A stretch of 64,000 nucleotides of DNA, taken from Paenibacillus xylanexedens. GTDB taxonomy: Bacteria; Bacillota; Bacilli; Paenibacillales; Paenibacillaceae. The translations under genes were made by a program, and so were the position numbers. Shown here one piece after another: positions 32,586 to 41,838 of the stretch. The notes under the pieces are model-generated. The model searched no databases. It was not told the DNA's origin and saw nothing but the letters and a program-made list of their open reading frames with translations. Location of the stretch: contig NZ_VEBF01000001.1 in the NCBI RefSeq assembly GCF_007676705.1, positions 868,001-932,000 of the forward strand, read 5' to 3'. How positions within the stretch are numbered: the stretch's first letter is position 1; the number at the start of each line of letters is the position of its first letter.

Positions 32586-34961
32586 TCAATCTACTTGAGC
32601 AGCAGACACCTTGCCAAGATCATACCATTCTTCCGACTGGGAGGTAATGAACGGGCTCGGTGTACCCACACAATAGACATGCAGTAGATGCATCGCTCGC
32701 GTACAAGCTGTATAGAACAATTTGCGTTCATGCTCCTGTGCATACTGCTCTGCAGAACCGTCATAGATTAGAACAGCGTCAAATTCTACGCCTTTGGCCA
32801 GATAAGCTGGAATGACATGAACACCCTGCTCAAAAGCCAGTGTCGTTTTCTTGATTAACTTCGGTGCTGTTGGCAGTTGCTTGCTCAATGCAGCGTGTAC
32901 TTCTTTGCTCTCTTCCGCAGTCTTGCAGATGACTGCAACCGATTCATACCCCTCTTTAATCAAATGCTTGAGGTCGGTCGTAATGACGTTCATATGACGC
33001 TCTGAATCAGAAGAAACGATAACCTTCGGCTTCTCGCCACTACGATTAAATGGAATGATCTCTTCCCCACCAGGTACCATGCCGCGGGTAAACTCCACGA
33101 TCTCCCGGGTAGATCGATAGCTCCTGGTCAACTCAATGACTTCCGTATTGTCTGGTCCGTACAGGTTAGTTAATGGTCCTGTTCCACTAAGCACTGAAGA
33201 GTGGGCATAGATTGCCTGGTTAAAGTCACCGAGTGCTGTGATCTTCGCCCGTGGGAACAATCTTTTCATAAAGGCCAGCTGAAACGCGGAATAGTCCTGG
33301 GCCTCATCAATAATGACATGACGAATATTGGAGTTAATATGGAATCCAAGCATAAGCTCGCGCAGGTACAAGTATGGCGTAATGTCTTCATATGCCAACT
33401 CCTGAAGCTTCAATCTGCGTAAAGTCATCTTACAGATTTCTTCCCATTGGACAGGCAGCGCTTCTTCACCCAGCAGTCGCACCATCTGAGCCTGATCGTT
33501 GAACAGATGCGCATATAATTGGCGTATATCGACAAATCGCAATGACTTGATCCATTTTCGCAGCGGTTTGAGTCGGTCACTGACCACCATACGTGCCAGA
33601 ATTTCTCTTTCCTGCTCAAAGTCATTAAACGTATGGGTCTTTCCTTTTTGCTTGCGCTTCAGGCGCTGATAGGCACGTTGCAGATCCTCCGGCTCCATCA
33701 GATCAAGCTGCTGATCGACCCAAGGCGCATCCAGTTCACCTTTACCAAAGGCAGACAGTTCTTTCAGCATCCAGTCCCGCAGCATCTCCAGTCGACTCAC
33801 CAGCTTGACAGATGACTCAAAACTGTAGAACTTCTCAGCCATAGCCTCTGACGTGACAATCGCTCGGCCTTGGAAGCGAACCGGTTTGAACTTCATACCA
33901 CCTGACAGCATGCTTTCCTTATAACGCGTAATGACCCCCAGGAAAGATTCGGACGACTTGAATCGTATGCTGGACATGCGAACATCGTAATCAGGATCTT
34001 CCGTGCCCGTTAACACATATTCGAGCTGAATGAACGGATCTTCCAGTTGATATTCCCGACCCAAACGGCGTTCCAGATACTCCTGGAAGGTCGTTTGCAA
34101 CATGTTTTCCTCCCCAAGCTCAGGCAGTACCGTGGAGACATAACTGTTGAACATTGGATTCGGCGAAAAAAGAACCATCTGATCCGCTTGCAGATGCTCG
34201 CGGTATTTATAAAGAAGATACGCCACACGCTGGAGCGCTGCGGATGTTTTGCCACTGCCTGCTGCACCTTGCACAATGAGCATGCGTGTCCGGTCATTGC
34301 GAATAATCCGATTCTGCTCCTTCTGAATGGTCGCTACAATACTCTTCATCTGTGCATCTGAAGTTCGACTGAGTACAGCCTGCAACAGCTCATCGCCAAT
34401 CGTTACCCCTGTGTCGAACATGAAGCGGATACGTCCATCCCGAATGACGAACTGCCGCTTCATCTCTATATCACCGCTGATCTCCCCGCTTGGTGTATAG
34501 TACGTAATCGGTCCCGGTGCCCCGTCATAATACAGGTTGGAGATTGGTGCACGCCAGTCGTAGACCAGGAAGGATTCTTCTTTCTCATCCAACAACGATG
34601 CAATGCCCAGATAAATGCGTTCTGCATTGGGATATCCATCTTCTTTGAAGTCAATCCGGCCAAAGTACGGTGAATGATGCAGTCGTTTCATTTTGTCCAA
34701 CGCAGCCGCTGTATTCAGATGGCTGCGCTCCCGATCGGACAGTACCTGTGACTGCTGCCTCATGCTGGTTGAAGTCTCCCCGACATCATCTGCTTCACTG
34801 AAGTTCATCGTGACTTCGTCCCAGAAGTCTTTTCTCATCCCGACCACTTCGTCACGGAAGGAACCAACTTCATCTTCCAGCGTTGTGATCTTGCGTTCAA
34901 TCTGATCGGTCACGGTGTTGACCCGCTGTTGTTCTTCATTCCATTGCTGATCTGTACTCAT
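32586..34961 (-). CDS. helD: RNA polymerase recycling helicase-like ATPase HelD
   Basis: A 791-residue protein of HelD size. A long N-terminal coiled coil (about residues 5-95) would enter the RNA polymerase secondary channel. The UvrD-like motor has Walker A in IVQGAAGSGKTSAALQRVAYLLYKYR (near 230-255) and Walker B in HVIIDEAQDYSAFQ. Motif III is ALGDFNQAIY and motif IV is ELTRSYRSTREI. The C-terminal AYLAKGVEFDAVLIYD and LFYTACTRAMHLL complete the superfamily I set. HelD proteins release stalled RNA polymerase from DNA and nucleic acid. Its start region faces a plus-strand promoter about 50 bp away. Confidence 0.93.
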   Translation of the reverse strand: MSTDQQWNEEQQRVNTVTDQIERKITTLEDEVGSFRDEVVGMRKDFWDEVTMNFSEADDVGETSTSMRQQSQVLSDRERSHLNTAAALDKMKRLHHSPYFGRIDFKEDGYPNAERIYLGIASLLDEKEESFLVYDWRAPISNLYYDGAPGPITYYTPSGEISGDIEMKRQFVIRDGRIRFMFDTGVTIGDELLQAVLSRTSDAQMKSIVATIQKEQNRIIRNDRTRMLIVQGAAGSGKTSAALQRVAYLLYKYREHLQADQMVLFSPNPMFNSYVSTVLPELGEENMLQTTFQEYLERRLGREYQLEDPFIQLEYVLTGTEDPDYDVRMSSIRFKSSESFLGVITRYKESMLSGGMKFKPVRFQGRAIVTSEAMAEKFYSFESSVKLVSRLEMLRDWMLKELSAFGKGELDAPWVDQQLDLMEPEDLQRAYQRLKRKQKGKTHTFNDFEQEREILARMVVSDRLKPLRKWIKSLRFVDIRQLYAHLFNDQAQMVRLLGEEALPVQWEEICKMTLRRLKLQELAYEDITPYLYLRELMLGFHINSNIRHVIIDEAQDYSAFQLAFMKRLFPRAKITALGDFNQAIYAHSSVLSGTGPLTNLYGPDNTEVIELTRSYRSTREIVEFTRGMVPGGEEIIPFNRSGEKPKVIVSSDSERHMNVITTDLKHLIKEGYESVAVICKTAEESKEVHAALSKQLPTAPKLIKKTTLAFEQGVHVIPAYLAKGVEFDAVLIYDGSAEQYAQEHERKLFYTACTRAMHLLHVYCVGTPSPFITSQSEEWYDLGKVSAAQVD

Positions 34962-35007
34962 ATGTTAATAGCCCCTCTTTCCCCGGATTGTGTCCTCAAA
35001 ATCCCAT

Positions 35008-35037
35008 TTGACAAGCCCGAAAAGGCAATGGTATAAT
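35008..35037 (+). promoter_or_regulatory. Near-consensus sigma-A promoter not followed by a protein gene
   Basis: TTGACA (35008-35013) and TATAAT (35032-35037), both perfect hexamers, are separated by 18 bp. It points rightward, away from helD and into a region with no plus-strand gene, so it probably drives the RNA candidate at 35044-35150. Confidence 0.6.
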
Positions 35038-35043
35038 TATTAG

Positions 35044-35150
35044 AAAGTAAACATTTTAATTTTATGTTAATTAGTTCTAATTTTCTGAAAACCATTTTTT
35101 ATTCTACCAGTGACAGCGTCCCGATGCAAGCGGAGGCGTTTTTTGTTGTT
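35044..35150 (+). ncRNA. Candidate small RNA of about 105 nt
   Basis: A consensus promoter ends at 35037 and an intrinsic terminator lies at 35116-35153 on the same strand, which defines a transcript of roughly 105 nt. The body is AU-rich. A short open frame starts at 35064 but lacks a ribosome site and runs through the terminator, so a protein product is unlikely. Readthrough would be antisense to the gene at 35209-35700. It was not recognised as 6S, SRP, tmRNA or any other known RNA. Confidence 0.4.
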
Positions 35151-35153
35151 TTC
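35116..35153 (+). terminator. Intrinsic terminator of the small RNA candidate
   Basis: CGTCCCG (35117-35123) pairs with CGG-A-GGCG (35131-35138), seven pairs with one bulged A, followed by TTTTTTGTTGTTTT. The T tract is only on the plus strand, so it does not serve the minus-strand gene that ends at 35209. Confidence 0.65.
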
Positions 35154-35208
35154 TCCTTCATTATTATTACCCAATCACTGGGTCCTCAACGGATTAAGCT
35201 ACCAATGC

Positions 35209-35700
35209 CTACTTTCGTAATTCTTCAATCGTCTCTTTCCAGCGTGTTATCGCTCCAAGTTCATCTTTTAATTGAAAGGTTATTCCTGAAGTAATCTCCG
35301 CATACGGCGCGTGATCCACACGTACATGAAGTACTTGAGCTTCAAAGCGATCTCTCGGATGAATGGCCTCTTTCATCTCAGGCAGGAGTTTTACTTCTAT
35401 ACGGATATGCAACAATCGTTGTCCTTGAACCGCAATCAAGGTAGCCTTGCCTGTTTTGCTCATGTTCATACTGGTCTGAGTACCCTGCCATAGTGCCAGT
35501 CTAAGCTGATGCGGATTGATCGCAATCACTTCCCCCATACTAATCATCGCCTGATGCGGCCACTGATCCTCAGATACGCTCAGCAGTTGCAATGCTTCAT
35601 GCTGTTTATGCTCCAGATTAGTCCCATTCAACCATTCCATTAATTCAGCATCCAATTGCTCTATGATCATATCTCTATCCCTCAGTTCGTAAAATTTCAT
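35209..35700 (-). CDS. Pyridoxamine 5'-phosphate oxidase-like split-barrel protein, function unknown
   Basis: A 163-residue protein. The middle part (about residues 45-115), with HQAMISMGEVIAINPHQLRLALWQGTQTSMNMSKTGKATLIAVQ, has the strand pattern of the FMN-binding split barrel of PNPOx-like proteins. The conserved N-lobe 'G-v-aI-d-p..l-l.l-w.gt-ts.Nl' is visible. No catalytic residues can be named. Related proteins bind flavin or haem in reductases, but many are uncharacterised. The ATG at 35700 has only a weak ribosome site. It is bounded by a terminator at 35741-35764 upstream and the small RNA candidate downstream, so it appears to be a single gene. Confidence 0.6.
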   Translation of the reverse strand: MKFYELRDRDMIIEQLDAELMEWLNGTNLEHKQHEALQLLSVSEDQWPHQAMISMGEVIAINPHQLRLALWQGTQTSMNMSKTGKATLIAVQGQRLLHIRIEVKLLPEMKEAIHPRDRFEAQVLHVRVDHAPYAEITSGITFQLKDELGAITRWKETIEELRK

Positions 35701-35740
35701 TCAACATTTCTTCATGCCATTCAGCCGTATGTATGACAAA

Positions 35741-35764
35741 ACAACCCGGACACGGTTGTCCGGG
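35741..35764 (-). terminator. Intrinsic terminator after the aromatic acid exporter family gene
   Basis: CCCGGACA (35745-35752) and TGTCCGGG (35757-35764) form a perfect 8-bp stem with a 4-nt loop. On the minus strand TTGTTTTGTC follows. Confidence 0.85.
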
Positions 35765-35816
35765 CTATGTTGTCATTCCATTGTATATGATCACGAAGCA
35801 GGTGCGCAATTCGTTA

Positions 35817-36884
35817 TTAAGGCCACTTAAGCCAGTTCAAGATTTTGTCCTGTGATTCTTTGTCTTCACTGGAGCTGTGCACATGTTCGGCAAGTCGATT
35901 CAGACGTTCCAGCTGATATCCGTAATCATAGATCGCAGCAGCCACGATGGATAATCGTAACATTCCGTCCTTGTCGATATCAAACTCGGTAATCGCCTGC
36001 TCCATGAAACGATCGTTATCTAATATAAATTGTGCAGCCTCTTCCCCATTTGGTTTCAGTTTATCCTCGAACTTGAGCAGTGCATGCTCATGGAATTTGA
36101 TAACCAGTTCCAGATGGGAGTCAAAAAACAGGTCCATGGCTGGTGTCCGCGGTGCCTGGAAATAATGGCGTTCCACCGAATCCAGCACCTCGTACCCTTT
36201 TTGCAGACTAAGCAGCATCTGTTTGTATACAACCATCTGCCGGGTTTCGCTGAATTTCGAGCGCTTCATCTTCTTCTGTTCCTCTTCAAACAAGTTATAC
36301 TTATCGGACAGAGATTTAATGGAGCCACCCAGATTATTTTTCTCCTCCCGGAATACAACTTCCTTAATCTCATCTGAGATAGAAGTTCGCAATAGTAGCG
36401 ACATCCCGCTGAAAACACTCTGAATTTGCTTAACGAACTGAAGCTTTGGTTTGGGAGGGAATACCGTGATGTTAATGAGAAATGCTGATACAATACCTAC
36501 CAATGTCAGCAGAAACCGATTAAGTGCAAAGTGCCAGTCACCCGAAGCTTCCATAATCGATACGACCGTGACCAGTGTCAGTCCAACCGTCTCACCCATA
36601 TTCAATTTAAGACAGATCATGATGACAAGTACAATAATTAATCCAACAGCGATTGGCTCATTGGACAACACCATGCCTCCCAACAGGGCCACAATGGCTC
36701 CGAGTGTCGTCGTTTGCAGCTGATCCAGGAAGTATTTCCAGGAACGATAGATGGAAGGCTGCATGGCAAATATAGCCGCGATTGCGGCAGGCACGGGAGA
36801 TTGCGGGTTCAAGAACAGGCTGCTAAGATACAAGGCAAGCGTGACCGCTATCCCCGTCTTAAGTACACGTGCACCAAATGACAT
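35817..36884 (-). CDS. Aromatic acid exporter family (ArAE/DUF939) membrane protein
   Basis: About 355 residues. The N-terminal half (residues 1-145) has six hydrophobic spans, with PQSPVPAAIAAIFAMQPSIYRSWKYFLDQLQTTTLGA as the conserved opening and ALNRFLLTLVGIVSAFLINITVFPPKPK as its end. The C-terminal half is a soluble helical domain. This is the FUSC/ArAE type 1 layout of B. subtilis YqjA-like proteins. Half-size members probably form dimers. Whether they export aromatic acids is not shown. ATG at 36884 is preferred over the GTG two codons earlier because GGAGG lies seven bases upstream. Confidence 0.8.
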   Translation of the reverse strand: MSFGARVLKTGIAVTLALYLSSLFLNPQSPVPAAIAAIFAMQPSIYRSWKYFLDQLQTTTLGAIVALLGGMVLSNEPIAVGLIIVLVIMICLKLNMGETVGLTLVTVVSIMEASGDWHFALNRFLLTLVGIVSAFLINITVFPPKPKLQFVKQIQSVFSGMSLLLRTSISDEIKEVVFREEKNNLGGSIKSLSDKYNLFEEEQKKMKRSKFSETRQMVVYKQMLLSLQKGYEVLDSVERHYFQAPRTPAMDLFFDSHLELVIKFHEHALLKFEDKLKPNGEEAAQFILDNDRFMEQAITEFDIDKDGMLRLSIVAAAIYDYGYQLERLNRLAEHVHSSSEDKESQDKILNWLKWP

Positions 36885-36890
36885 GGTCAC

Positions 36891-37154
36891 CCCTCCTCTT
36901 TACCGAACCTGAATTTTTACATTTGATAATCATGTTCATTATTACCCCATATTTCTTTTTTTGCCTGAATTCATTCAGGAGAACGATTTATTGTACCATG
37001 GAAGATCTTCCGTTGCCATGTCATAAGTCAGAAAGCGATCCTTCATAGCGAGAGAGCGCAACAAAAAGCTATGCAAACCTTATTTTATTCCATTTCATAA
37101 ATCATCAAAAATAGAGTATTGATTCATTTATGTATGTTAATACACATTATTAAC
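36891..37154. other. Intergenic stretch upstream of the ArAE gene
   Basis: AT-rich and without a supported gene. It carries the ArAE ribosome site at its left end. A short inverted repeat (CTGAATTCATTCAG, around 36966-36979) could be an operator. No clear promoter hexamers or RNA fold were found. Confidence 0.4.
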
Positions 37155-37208
37155 CCAAAAAGAAGCAAATCTTCAAAATGGATGTTCGCCACTTCAAAGA
37201 TTCGCCTC
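37155..37208 (-). terminator. Strong strand-specific terminator after the HD-domain gene
   Basis: Arms 37162-37181 and 37189-37208 form a continuous 20-bp stem with a 7-nt loop, but only in the minus-strand RNA, where six positions are G-U pairs. On the plus strand those become A-C mismatches. A TTTTT tract follows on the minus strand. Confidence 0.85.
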
Positions 37209-37259
37209 TGTTACTTATCATCATTCTGTGTAATCAGCATGCTGATCATGCCTGCCTGC

Positions 37260-37985
37260 CTACCGATCCGTACCCTCCCATTCTCTTTTGAACTGCTCCA
37301 CGAACTGAACCATATATTCATGACGCTGCTCCGCCAGTTCCTTGCCATAGGACGTATTCATCAGATCCTTGAGCTTGAACAGTTTTTCGTAAAAGTGGTT
37401 TATCGTTGTGCTGCGCCCATTGCGATACTCCTCACGGGTCATCTGCTCCCGTGGGGGAAGGGACGGATCGTACATCTCGCGCCCTCTCGCTCCTGAAAAG
37501 GCAAAGGTACGCGCGATCCCAATCGCACCCAATGCATCCAGACGATCCGCATCTTGTACAACCTGTGCTTCAAGCGAACTGACCGCAGGACGCTGGCCCC
37601 CCGCATACGAGATGCTGCTAATAATACCCACAACCGCTTCACGTATATCCGAATCAAGCGGCTGGGTATCCAGCCAGTCATTCAGTTTCGCCATCCCGGC
37701 TTCCAAGCTTTCATTCAGCTTCTCATCCGGAACATCATGTAATAAGGCAGCCAGTTCACAGATAAATGGATCTGCCCCCATTCGGTGAGCGAGTTCCACT
37801 GCAAGTGCAGTGACCCTTTCGATGTGCGGCCAGTCATGACCATCCGTATGCTTGGATGAGTCCCCTAGAACAAAAGATCGGGCAGCTCGCAGAACAGCCT
37901 CACCTTCCGTTGTTCCGTCCACATTTTGCATGTGTCCTGATCCTTGCACGCTCGCACTGGATGGTTGAAGAGGGTTCTCTTGCAT
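37260..37985 (-). CDS. HD-domain phosphohydrolase (YedJ-like)
   Basis: About 241 residues. After a polar N-terminus of about 35 residues comes an HD domain. The metal ligands are GHDWPHIERV (H...H), LAALLHDVPDEK (the HD pair) and DADRLDALGAIGIARTFAFSG (distal Asp). This order matches YedJ/PA2117-type hydrolases, which are thought to act on nucleotides or phosphorylated metabolites, with the substrate unknown. ATG at 37985 is chosen because it starts one base after the malic enzyme stop codon and has GGGGAA upstream. The longer form would overlap the malic enzyme. It is therefore coupled to the malic enzyme gene and followed by a strong terminator. Confidence 0.85.
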   Translation of the reverse strand: MQENPLQPSSASVQGSGHMQNVDGTTEGEAVLRAARSFVLGDSSKHTDGHDWPHIERVTALAVELAHRMGADPFICELAALLHDVPDEKLNESLEAGMAKLNDWLDTQPLDSDIREAVVGIISSISYAGGQRPAVSSLEAQVVQDADRLDALGAIGIARTFAFSGARGREMYDPSLPPREQMTREEYRNGRSTTINHFYEKLFKLKDLMNTSYGKELAEQRHEYMVQFVEQFKREWEGTDR

Positions 37986-37986
37986 C

Positions 37987-39426
37987 CTACGATTCCCCGC
38001 TTTCGCGGGCCTGTTCACGCGGTATACGCCGCGCCACACCTGTCTTAACAGCTGCTTCAATCACGCGATTGCGCATCGATTTGACGACTTTATCATTGAA
38101 CACACTCGGAATAATGTAATAGCGTGTACGCTCTTCGTCCGTAATGGCCGAAGCAATGGCTTGAGCGGCCGCCAATTTCATTTCTTCATTAATTTCAGTA
38201 GCACGGCAATCCAGAACTGCTCTGAACATGCCCGGGAAACATAACACGTTGTTGATCTGATTCGGATAATCGGATCGCCCTGTCGCCATAACGGCCACAA
38301 TGTCTTCCACCAAGGCAGGCATAATCTCAGGTACAGGGTTAGCCATCGCAAAAACGATTGGTTCTTCGGCCATGGTCTGCACGTCTTCACGAGTTAACAG
38401 ATTGCCTCGTGACAAGCCAATGAACACATCGGCTCCACGAATGACTTCACGCAGCGAACCCGTTTCCAGTTCCGGGTTGGTACGGGCTGCATAGTCACTC
38501 CAGACTTCATTCTCATAGGTTTGTGTCCGTACAATCGCACCCTCACGATCAACACCAATAAGTCGACTGGCACCCGCAGACAATAATATGTTGCTGCAAG
38601 CTACACCTGCTGCTCCAATACCGCAGACCACGATCTTCACATCACGAATGGACTTGCCTACCAGTTTCAGCGCATTGATCAGACCGGCATACAACACAAC
38701 CGCTGTACCATGCTGATCATCATGAAATACTGGAATATCAAGTTCCTCGTTCAGACGACGTTCAATTTCGAAACAACGTGGTGATGAAATATCCTCCAGA
38801 TTTATACCGCCAAAACCAGGTGATATCGCTTTCACAGTACGAATGATTTCCTCGGTATCCTGTGTGTCCAGACAGATGGGGAAGGCGTCCACGCCTGCAA
38901 ACTGTTTGAATAACATCGCTTTACCTTCCATGACCGGCATCGCTGCACGGGGACCAATGTTGCCCAGTCCAAGCACCGCACTGCCATCGGATACCACGGC
39001 TACTGTGTTCCGCTTGATTGTCAGCGAGAATGCTTTCCCCGGTTCTTCCACAATCGCTGAACATACCCGGGCTACATCCGGAGTGTACACACGCGACAGG
39101 TCTTCCCGATTCTGAATCGGGGTCTTTGGGGTCACTTCGATCTTGCCGCCCAAATGCAGCAGGAACGTGCGATCCGATACGTTAATGATGGATACACCTT
39201 TGAGTTGGCGCACACCTTCTATAATTTTGCTGTTATCCTGTGCATCTGTTACCGCGACGGTCAAGTCGCGCACACTGACATCCTGATTGGTCGAAATGAC
39301 GTCAATGGCAATGATGTCTCCACCAGCTTCCGAGATGGCCGAAGCCACTTCGCCAAACTTGATATCTTTTGTTGTCATTTCCAGCCGAATAATAATGCTG
39401 TTGCCGTCCAGATTTCTCTGATTCAT
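37987..39426 (-). CDS. NAD(P)-dependent malic enzyme with N-terminal ACT domain
   Basis: A 479-residue enzyme that oxidatively decarboxylates malate to pyruvate. Residues 8-85 form an ACT regulatory domain (IIIRLEMTTKDIKFGEVASAISEAGGDIIAID), which suggests allosteric control by an amino acid or other small ligand. The catalytic part begins VYTPDVARVCSAI and contains DGSAVLGLGNIGPRAAMPVMEGKAMLFK. It also has INLEDISSPRCFEIERRL and FHDDQHGTAVV. The Rossmann domain is KIVVCGIGAAGVACSNILL. The ACT-malic enzyme fusion is common in Bacillales and Clostridia. Coupled to the downstream HD-hydrolase gene. ATG at 39426 follows GGGAGGAATT. Confidence 0.93.
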   Translation of the reverse strand: MNQRNLDGNSIIIRLEMTTKDIKFGEVASAISEAGGDIIAIDVISTNQDVSVRDLTVAVTDAQDNSKIIEGVRQLKGVSIINVSDRTFLLHLGGKIEVTPKTPIQNREDLSRVYTPDVARVCSAIVEEPGKAFSLTIKRNTVAVVSDGSAVLGLGNIGPRAAMPVMEGKAMLFKQFAGVDAFPICLDTQDTEEIIRTVKAISPGFGGINLEDISSPRCFEIERRLNEELDIPVFHDDQHGTAVVLYAGLINALKLVGKSIRDVKIVVCGIGAAGVACSNILLSAGASRLIGVDREGAIVRTQTYENEVWSDYAARTNPELETGSLREVIRGADVFIGLSRGNLLTREDVQTMAEEPIVFAMANPVPEIMPALVEDIVAVMATGRSDYPNQINNVLCFPGMFRAVLDCRATEINEEMKLAAAQAIASAITDEERTRYYIIPSVFNDKVVKSMRNRVIEAAVKTGVARRIPREQARESGES

Positions 39427-39544
39427 TCCAATTCCTCCCAGACTGTAAGTCTTGAGTTACAAGTTACCTGTTTGTCTTCGCTGCGCGGACACGTTTATCC
39501 TTTATCTTGTCCAGAAAAAGTCGTTCTACAGCAATTACATAAAA

Positions 39545-39596
39545 TAAAAAAGACACCCCGAACACCTTTAACAGGCGCTCAGGGCGATCTTTTGGT
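39545..39596 (-). terminator. Intrinsic terminator after the GH42 gene
   Basis: On the minus strand an 18-nt arm (39590-39573) pairs with a 17-nt arm (39567-39551), with one bulged C and several G-U pairs, followed by TTTTTTATTTTATG. It closes the galactan operon before the malic enzyme gene. Confidence 0.8.
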
Positions 39597-39636
39597 TAAT
39601 ACTAATTCCGTTTATTCGTAACGTATAGAATGGATA

Positions 39637-41709
39637 TTATTTCCGATCAACTGCTCTACGCAGAACACGAATGTCATATGGTTGCAAGCTGAGACTGGCT
39701 TCCACAGCATCACCACTGAGCAGATCCGTATAGGACTGTGCATCTAATTCAACCAACTTCTCATCTGGTGTGTAGTTCTGTACAAACACATAATCAGCCG
39801 TACCATCTGTACGCGTATGTGCCGTGGTTCCCGCAGGCAGCTCTGTCTCAAGTCCACGTTCAATGTTCAGGTCAGCAATTAGCTGAGCATAGAAATCATC
39901 ATAGAATGGTGCTTTCAGACGTGTCGCCACGTAATATGCTTTTCCTGATCCCAGTTGATTAACTGTCAATGCCGGACGTCCGGCATAAAAGTCGGAACGG
40001 TACGTAGCCAGAGACTTCGCGCCTTCCAGATGGATCAGATCACACAGTTCAATGGCATCATACGTTGTATTGAGCTGAAGCTCATTGCCCTTCTCAGGAA
40101 TGATTCCGTTCAGGTCACGATCATGTAATCCGTCAATTTCCTCGGACCAGATGCCAAGCGTCTTGCGCAGTGGGCCCGGGAATCCACCCAGGAAGCACAG
40201 ATCATTTTCGTCGACAATTCCAGACCAGTAGGTCGCTACAAACGTACCGCCTTGCTCCACAAACTTCTCGATGCGTTCGCCGACACCTTCACGCACCAGA
40301 TAAAGCATTGGAGCGATCAGCAACTTGTACTTGGACAGATCTGCATCCATATCGATGACGTCTACAGCAACTCCCTTTTTCCAAAATGCTTCGTAATGCT
40401 CTTCCACCGTCTGCTCATACTTCACACCGATATTGCGTGGACCTTGGGAATCATTAACGGCCCAGCGGTTTTCCCAATCGAATATGATCGCAACTTCTGC
40501 TGGAACCGCTGTTCCTACAATAGCTTCCATGCCTTCAAGAGCCGTACCTACGTCCGTCACATCCTGGAACACGCGAGTGTGTTCCGTCCCAACATGGTCT
40601 ACTACTGCGCCATGGAGCTTCTCACTGGACCCCCGGCTCTTTCTCCACTGGAAGTACTGTACACTATCTGAACCGTGTGCTACAGCCTGGAGAGAAGAGA
40701 GCAGATGCATGCCAGGTTTTTTCAGCTTGCTAACCTCTTGCCAGTTGGTTGAACTTGGCGTGCTTTCCATCAGCAGAAACGGTTGCCCACCTTTGATGGA
40801 ACGAACGATGTCATGCATCATTGCGATCCGGGATGCCTGTTTTGCATCATCATCGGCATCATGCCAAGTCGGATAACTGTCCCAAGACAGGAAATCCAGG
40901 ATATCAGCGAACTTCCAGTAGTTCAGACCACCATAGAATTCCATCAGGTTCGTTGTCACTGGCAGATCTGGATTCTGAGCTTTCAACGGTTTCGTTTCGT
41001 GCACGATAAAATCAGCTGTCTGATCCGTAACGAAACGACGCCAATCCAGATTCATTGCATGTACTTGTGTCTCACCGTGTGGAGCTGGCGACTCGACTTG
41101 ACTCCAGTCTGTAACCGTGTGACTCCAGAATGTGGTCCACCACGAATGATTCAGTTCATCGAGTGTCTTATACTTTTTCTGAACCCAGCCACGGAACGCT
41201 TCCTGACAGTAATCACAATGACAGTCTCCACCGAACTCGTTGGAGATATGCCAGCCGATGATAGCTGGATGAACCGAATAACGTTCTGCCAGTTTCGTAT
41301 TGATCGCAGTAACCTTCTCACGGTATACCGGGGAAGTATAACAATGATTATGACGGAAACCGTGGAGATTACGGACACGTTTCTCAGAGACACGGAGTAC
41401 TTCTGGGTACTTGGCAGACATCCATGCTGGTCTCGCACCACTTGGTGTAGCCAGGAATGCATAGATGCCATTAGCTGCAAAACGATCCAACACCTGATCC
41501 AGCCATTCGAATGTATATACGCCTTCTTCCGGCTCAAGCGATACCCAAGAGAAGATACCAATGGACATCACGTTACACTTGGCAAGCTTCATCAAGCGAA
41601 TATCCTCTTCCAAGATTTCAGGATAGCGGAGCCACTGCTCCGGGTTATAATCTGCGCCATGCAACATGTGCGGGGCTTTGGAACTTACAGGTGGATATTT
41701 GTATGTCAT
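39637..41709 (-). CDS. ganA: Glycoside hydrolase family 42 beta-galactosidase
   Basis: A 690-residue intracellular enzyme of GH42 length. The barrel opens with HGADYNPEQWLRYPEILEEDIRLMKLAKCNVMSIGIFSW. The acid/base is Glu158 in IIGWHISNEFGG, and the nucleophile is Glu315 in FLLMESTPSSTNW. Cys163, Cys165 and Cys168, probably with Cys123, form the zinc site found in many GH42 enzymes. It cleaves beta-galactosides, here most likely beta-1,4-galactooligosaccharides released by the GH53 enzyme encoded just upstream. It ends the SBP-permease-permease-GH53-GH42 cluster. The symbol follows B. subtilis usage and is by similarity. Confidence 0.93.
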   Translation of the reverse strand: MTYKYPPVSSKAPHMLHGADYNPEQWLRYPEILEEDIRLMKLAKCNVMSIGIFSWVSLEPEEGVYTFEWLDQVLDRFAANGIYAFLATPSGARPAWMSAKYPEVLRVSEKRVRNLHGFRHNHCYTSPVYREKVTAINTKLAERYSVHPAIIGWHISNEFGGDCHCDYCQEAFRGWVQKKYKTLDELNHSWWTTFWSHTVTDWSQVESPAPHGETQVHAMNLDWRRFVTDQTADFIVHETKPLKAQNPDLPVTTNLMEFYGGLNYWKFADILDFLSWDSYPTWHDADDDAKQASRIAMMHDIVRSIKGGQPFLLMESTPSSTNWQEVSKLKKPGMHLLSSLQAVAHGSDSVQYFQWRKSRGSSEKLHGAVVDHVGTEHTRVFQDVTDVGTALEGMEAIVGTAVPAEVAIIFDWENRWAVNDSQGPRNIGVKYEQTVEEHYEAFWKKGVAVDVIDMDADLSKYKLLIAPMLYLVREGVGERIEKFVEQGGTFVATYWSGIVDENDLCFLGGFPGPLRKTLGIWSEEIDGLHDRDLNGIIPEKGNELQLNTTYDAIELCDLIHLEGAKSLATYRSDFYAGRPALTVNQLGSGKAYYVATRLKAPFYDDFYAQLIADLNIERGLETELPAGTTAHTRTDGTADYVFVQNYTPDEKLVELDAQSYTDLLSGDAVEASLSLQPYDIRVLRRAVDRK

Positions 41710-41838
41710 AAGGACAACTCCCTTGCTTTTGAATTACAATTTTAATTTGATACAACAATATTCACGGCTTATATGACCTGGTATCATCTGGCATTCTTTA
41801 TGTCTTACGTCAGATGCAACTTGCGAACTTGTGAGTTA

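Noticed and set aside
35064..35294. 76-codon frame downstream of the strong plus-strand promoter
   Set aside because: No ribosome site before the ATG, it runs through an intrinsic terminator and overlaps the opposite-strand gene. A small RNA fits better.
40783..41745. 320-codon open frame antisense to the GH42 gene
   Set aside because: It lies wholly opposite a well-supported beta-galactosidase, has no ribosome site and the translation shows no family features. It is a by-product of codon bias.
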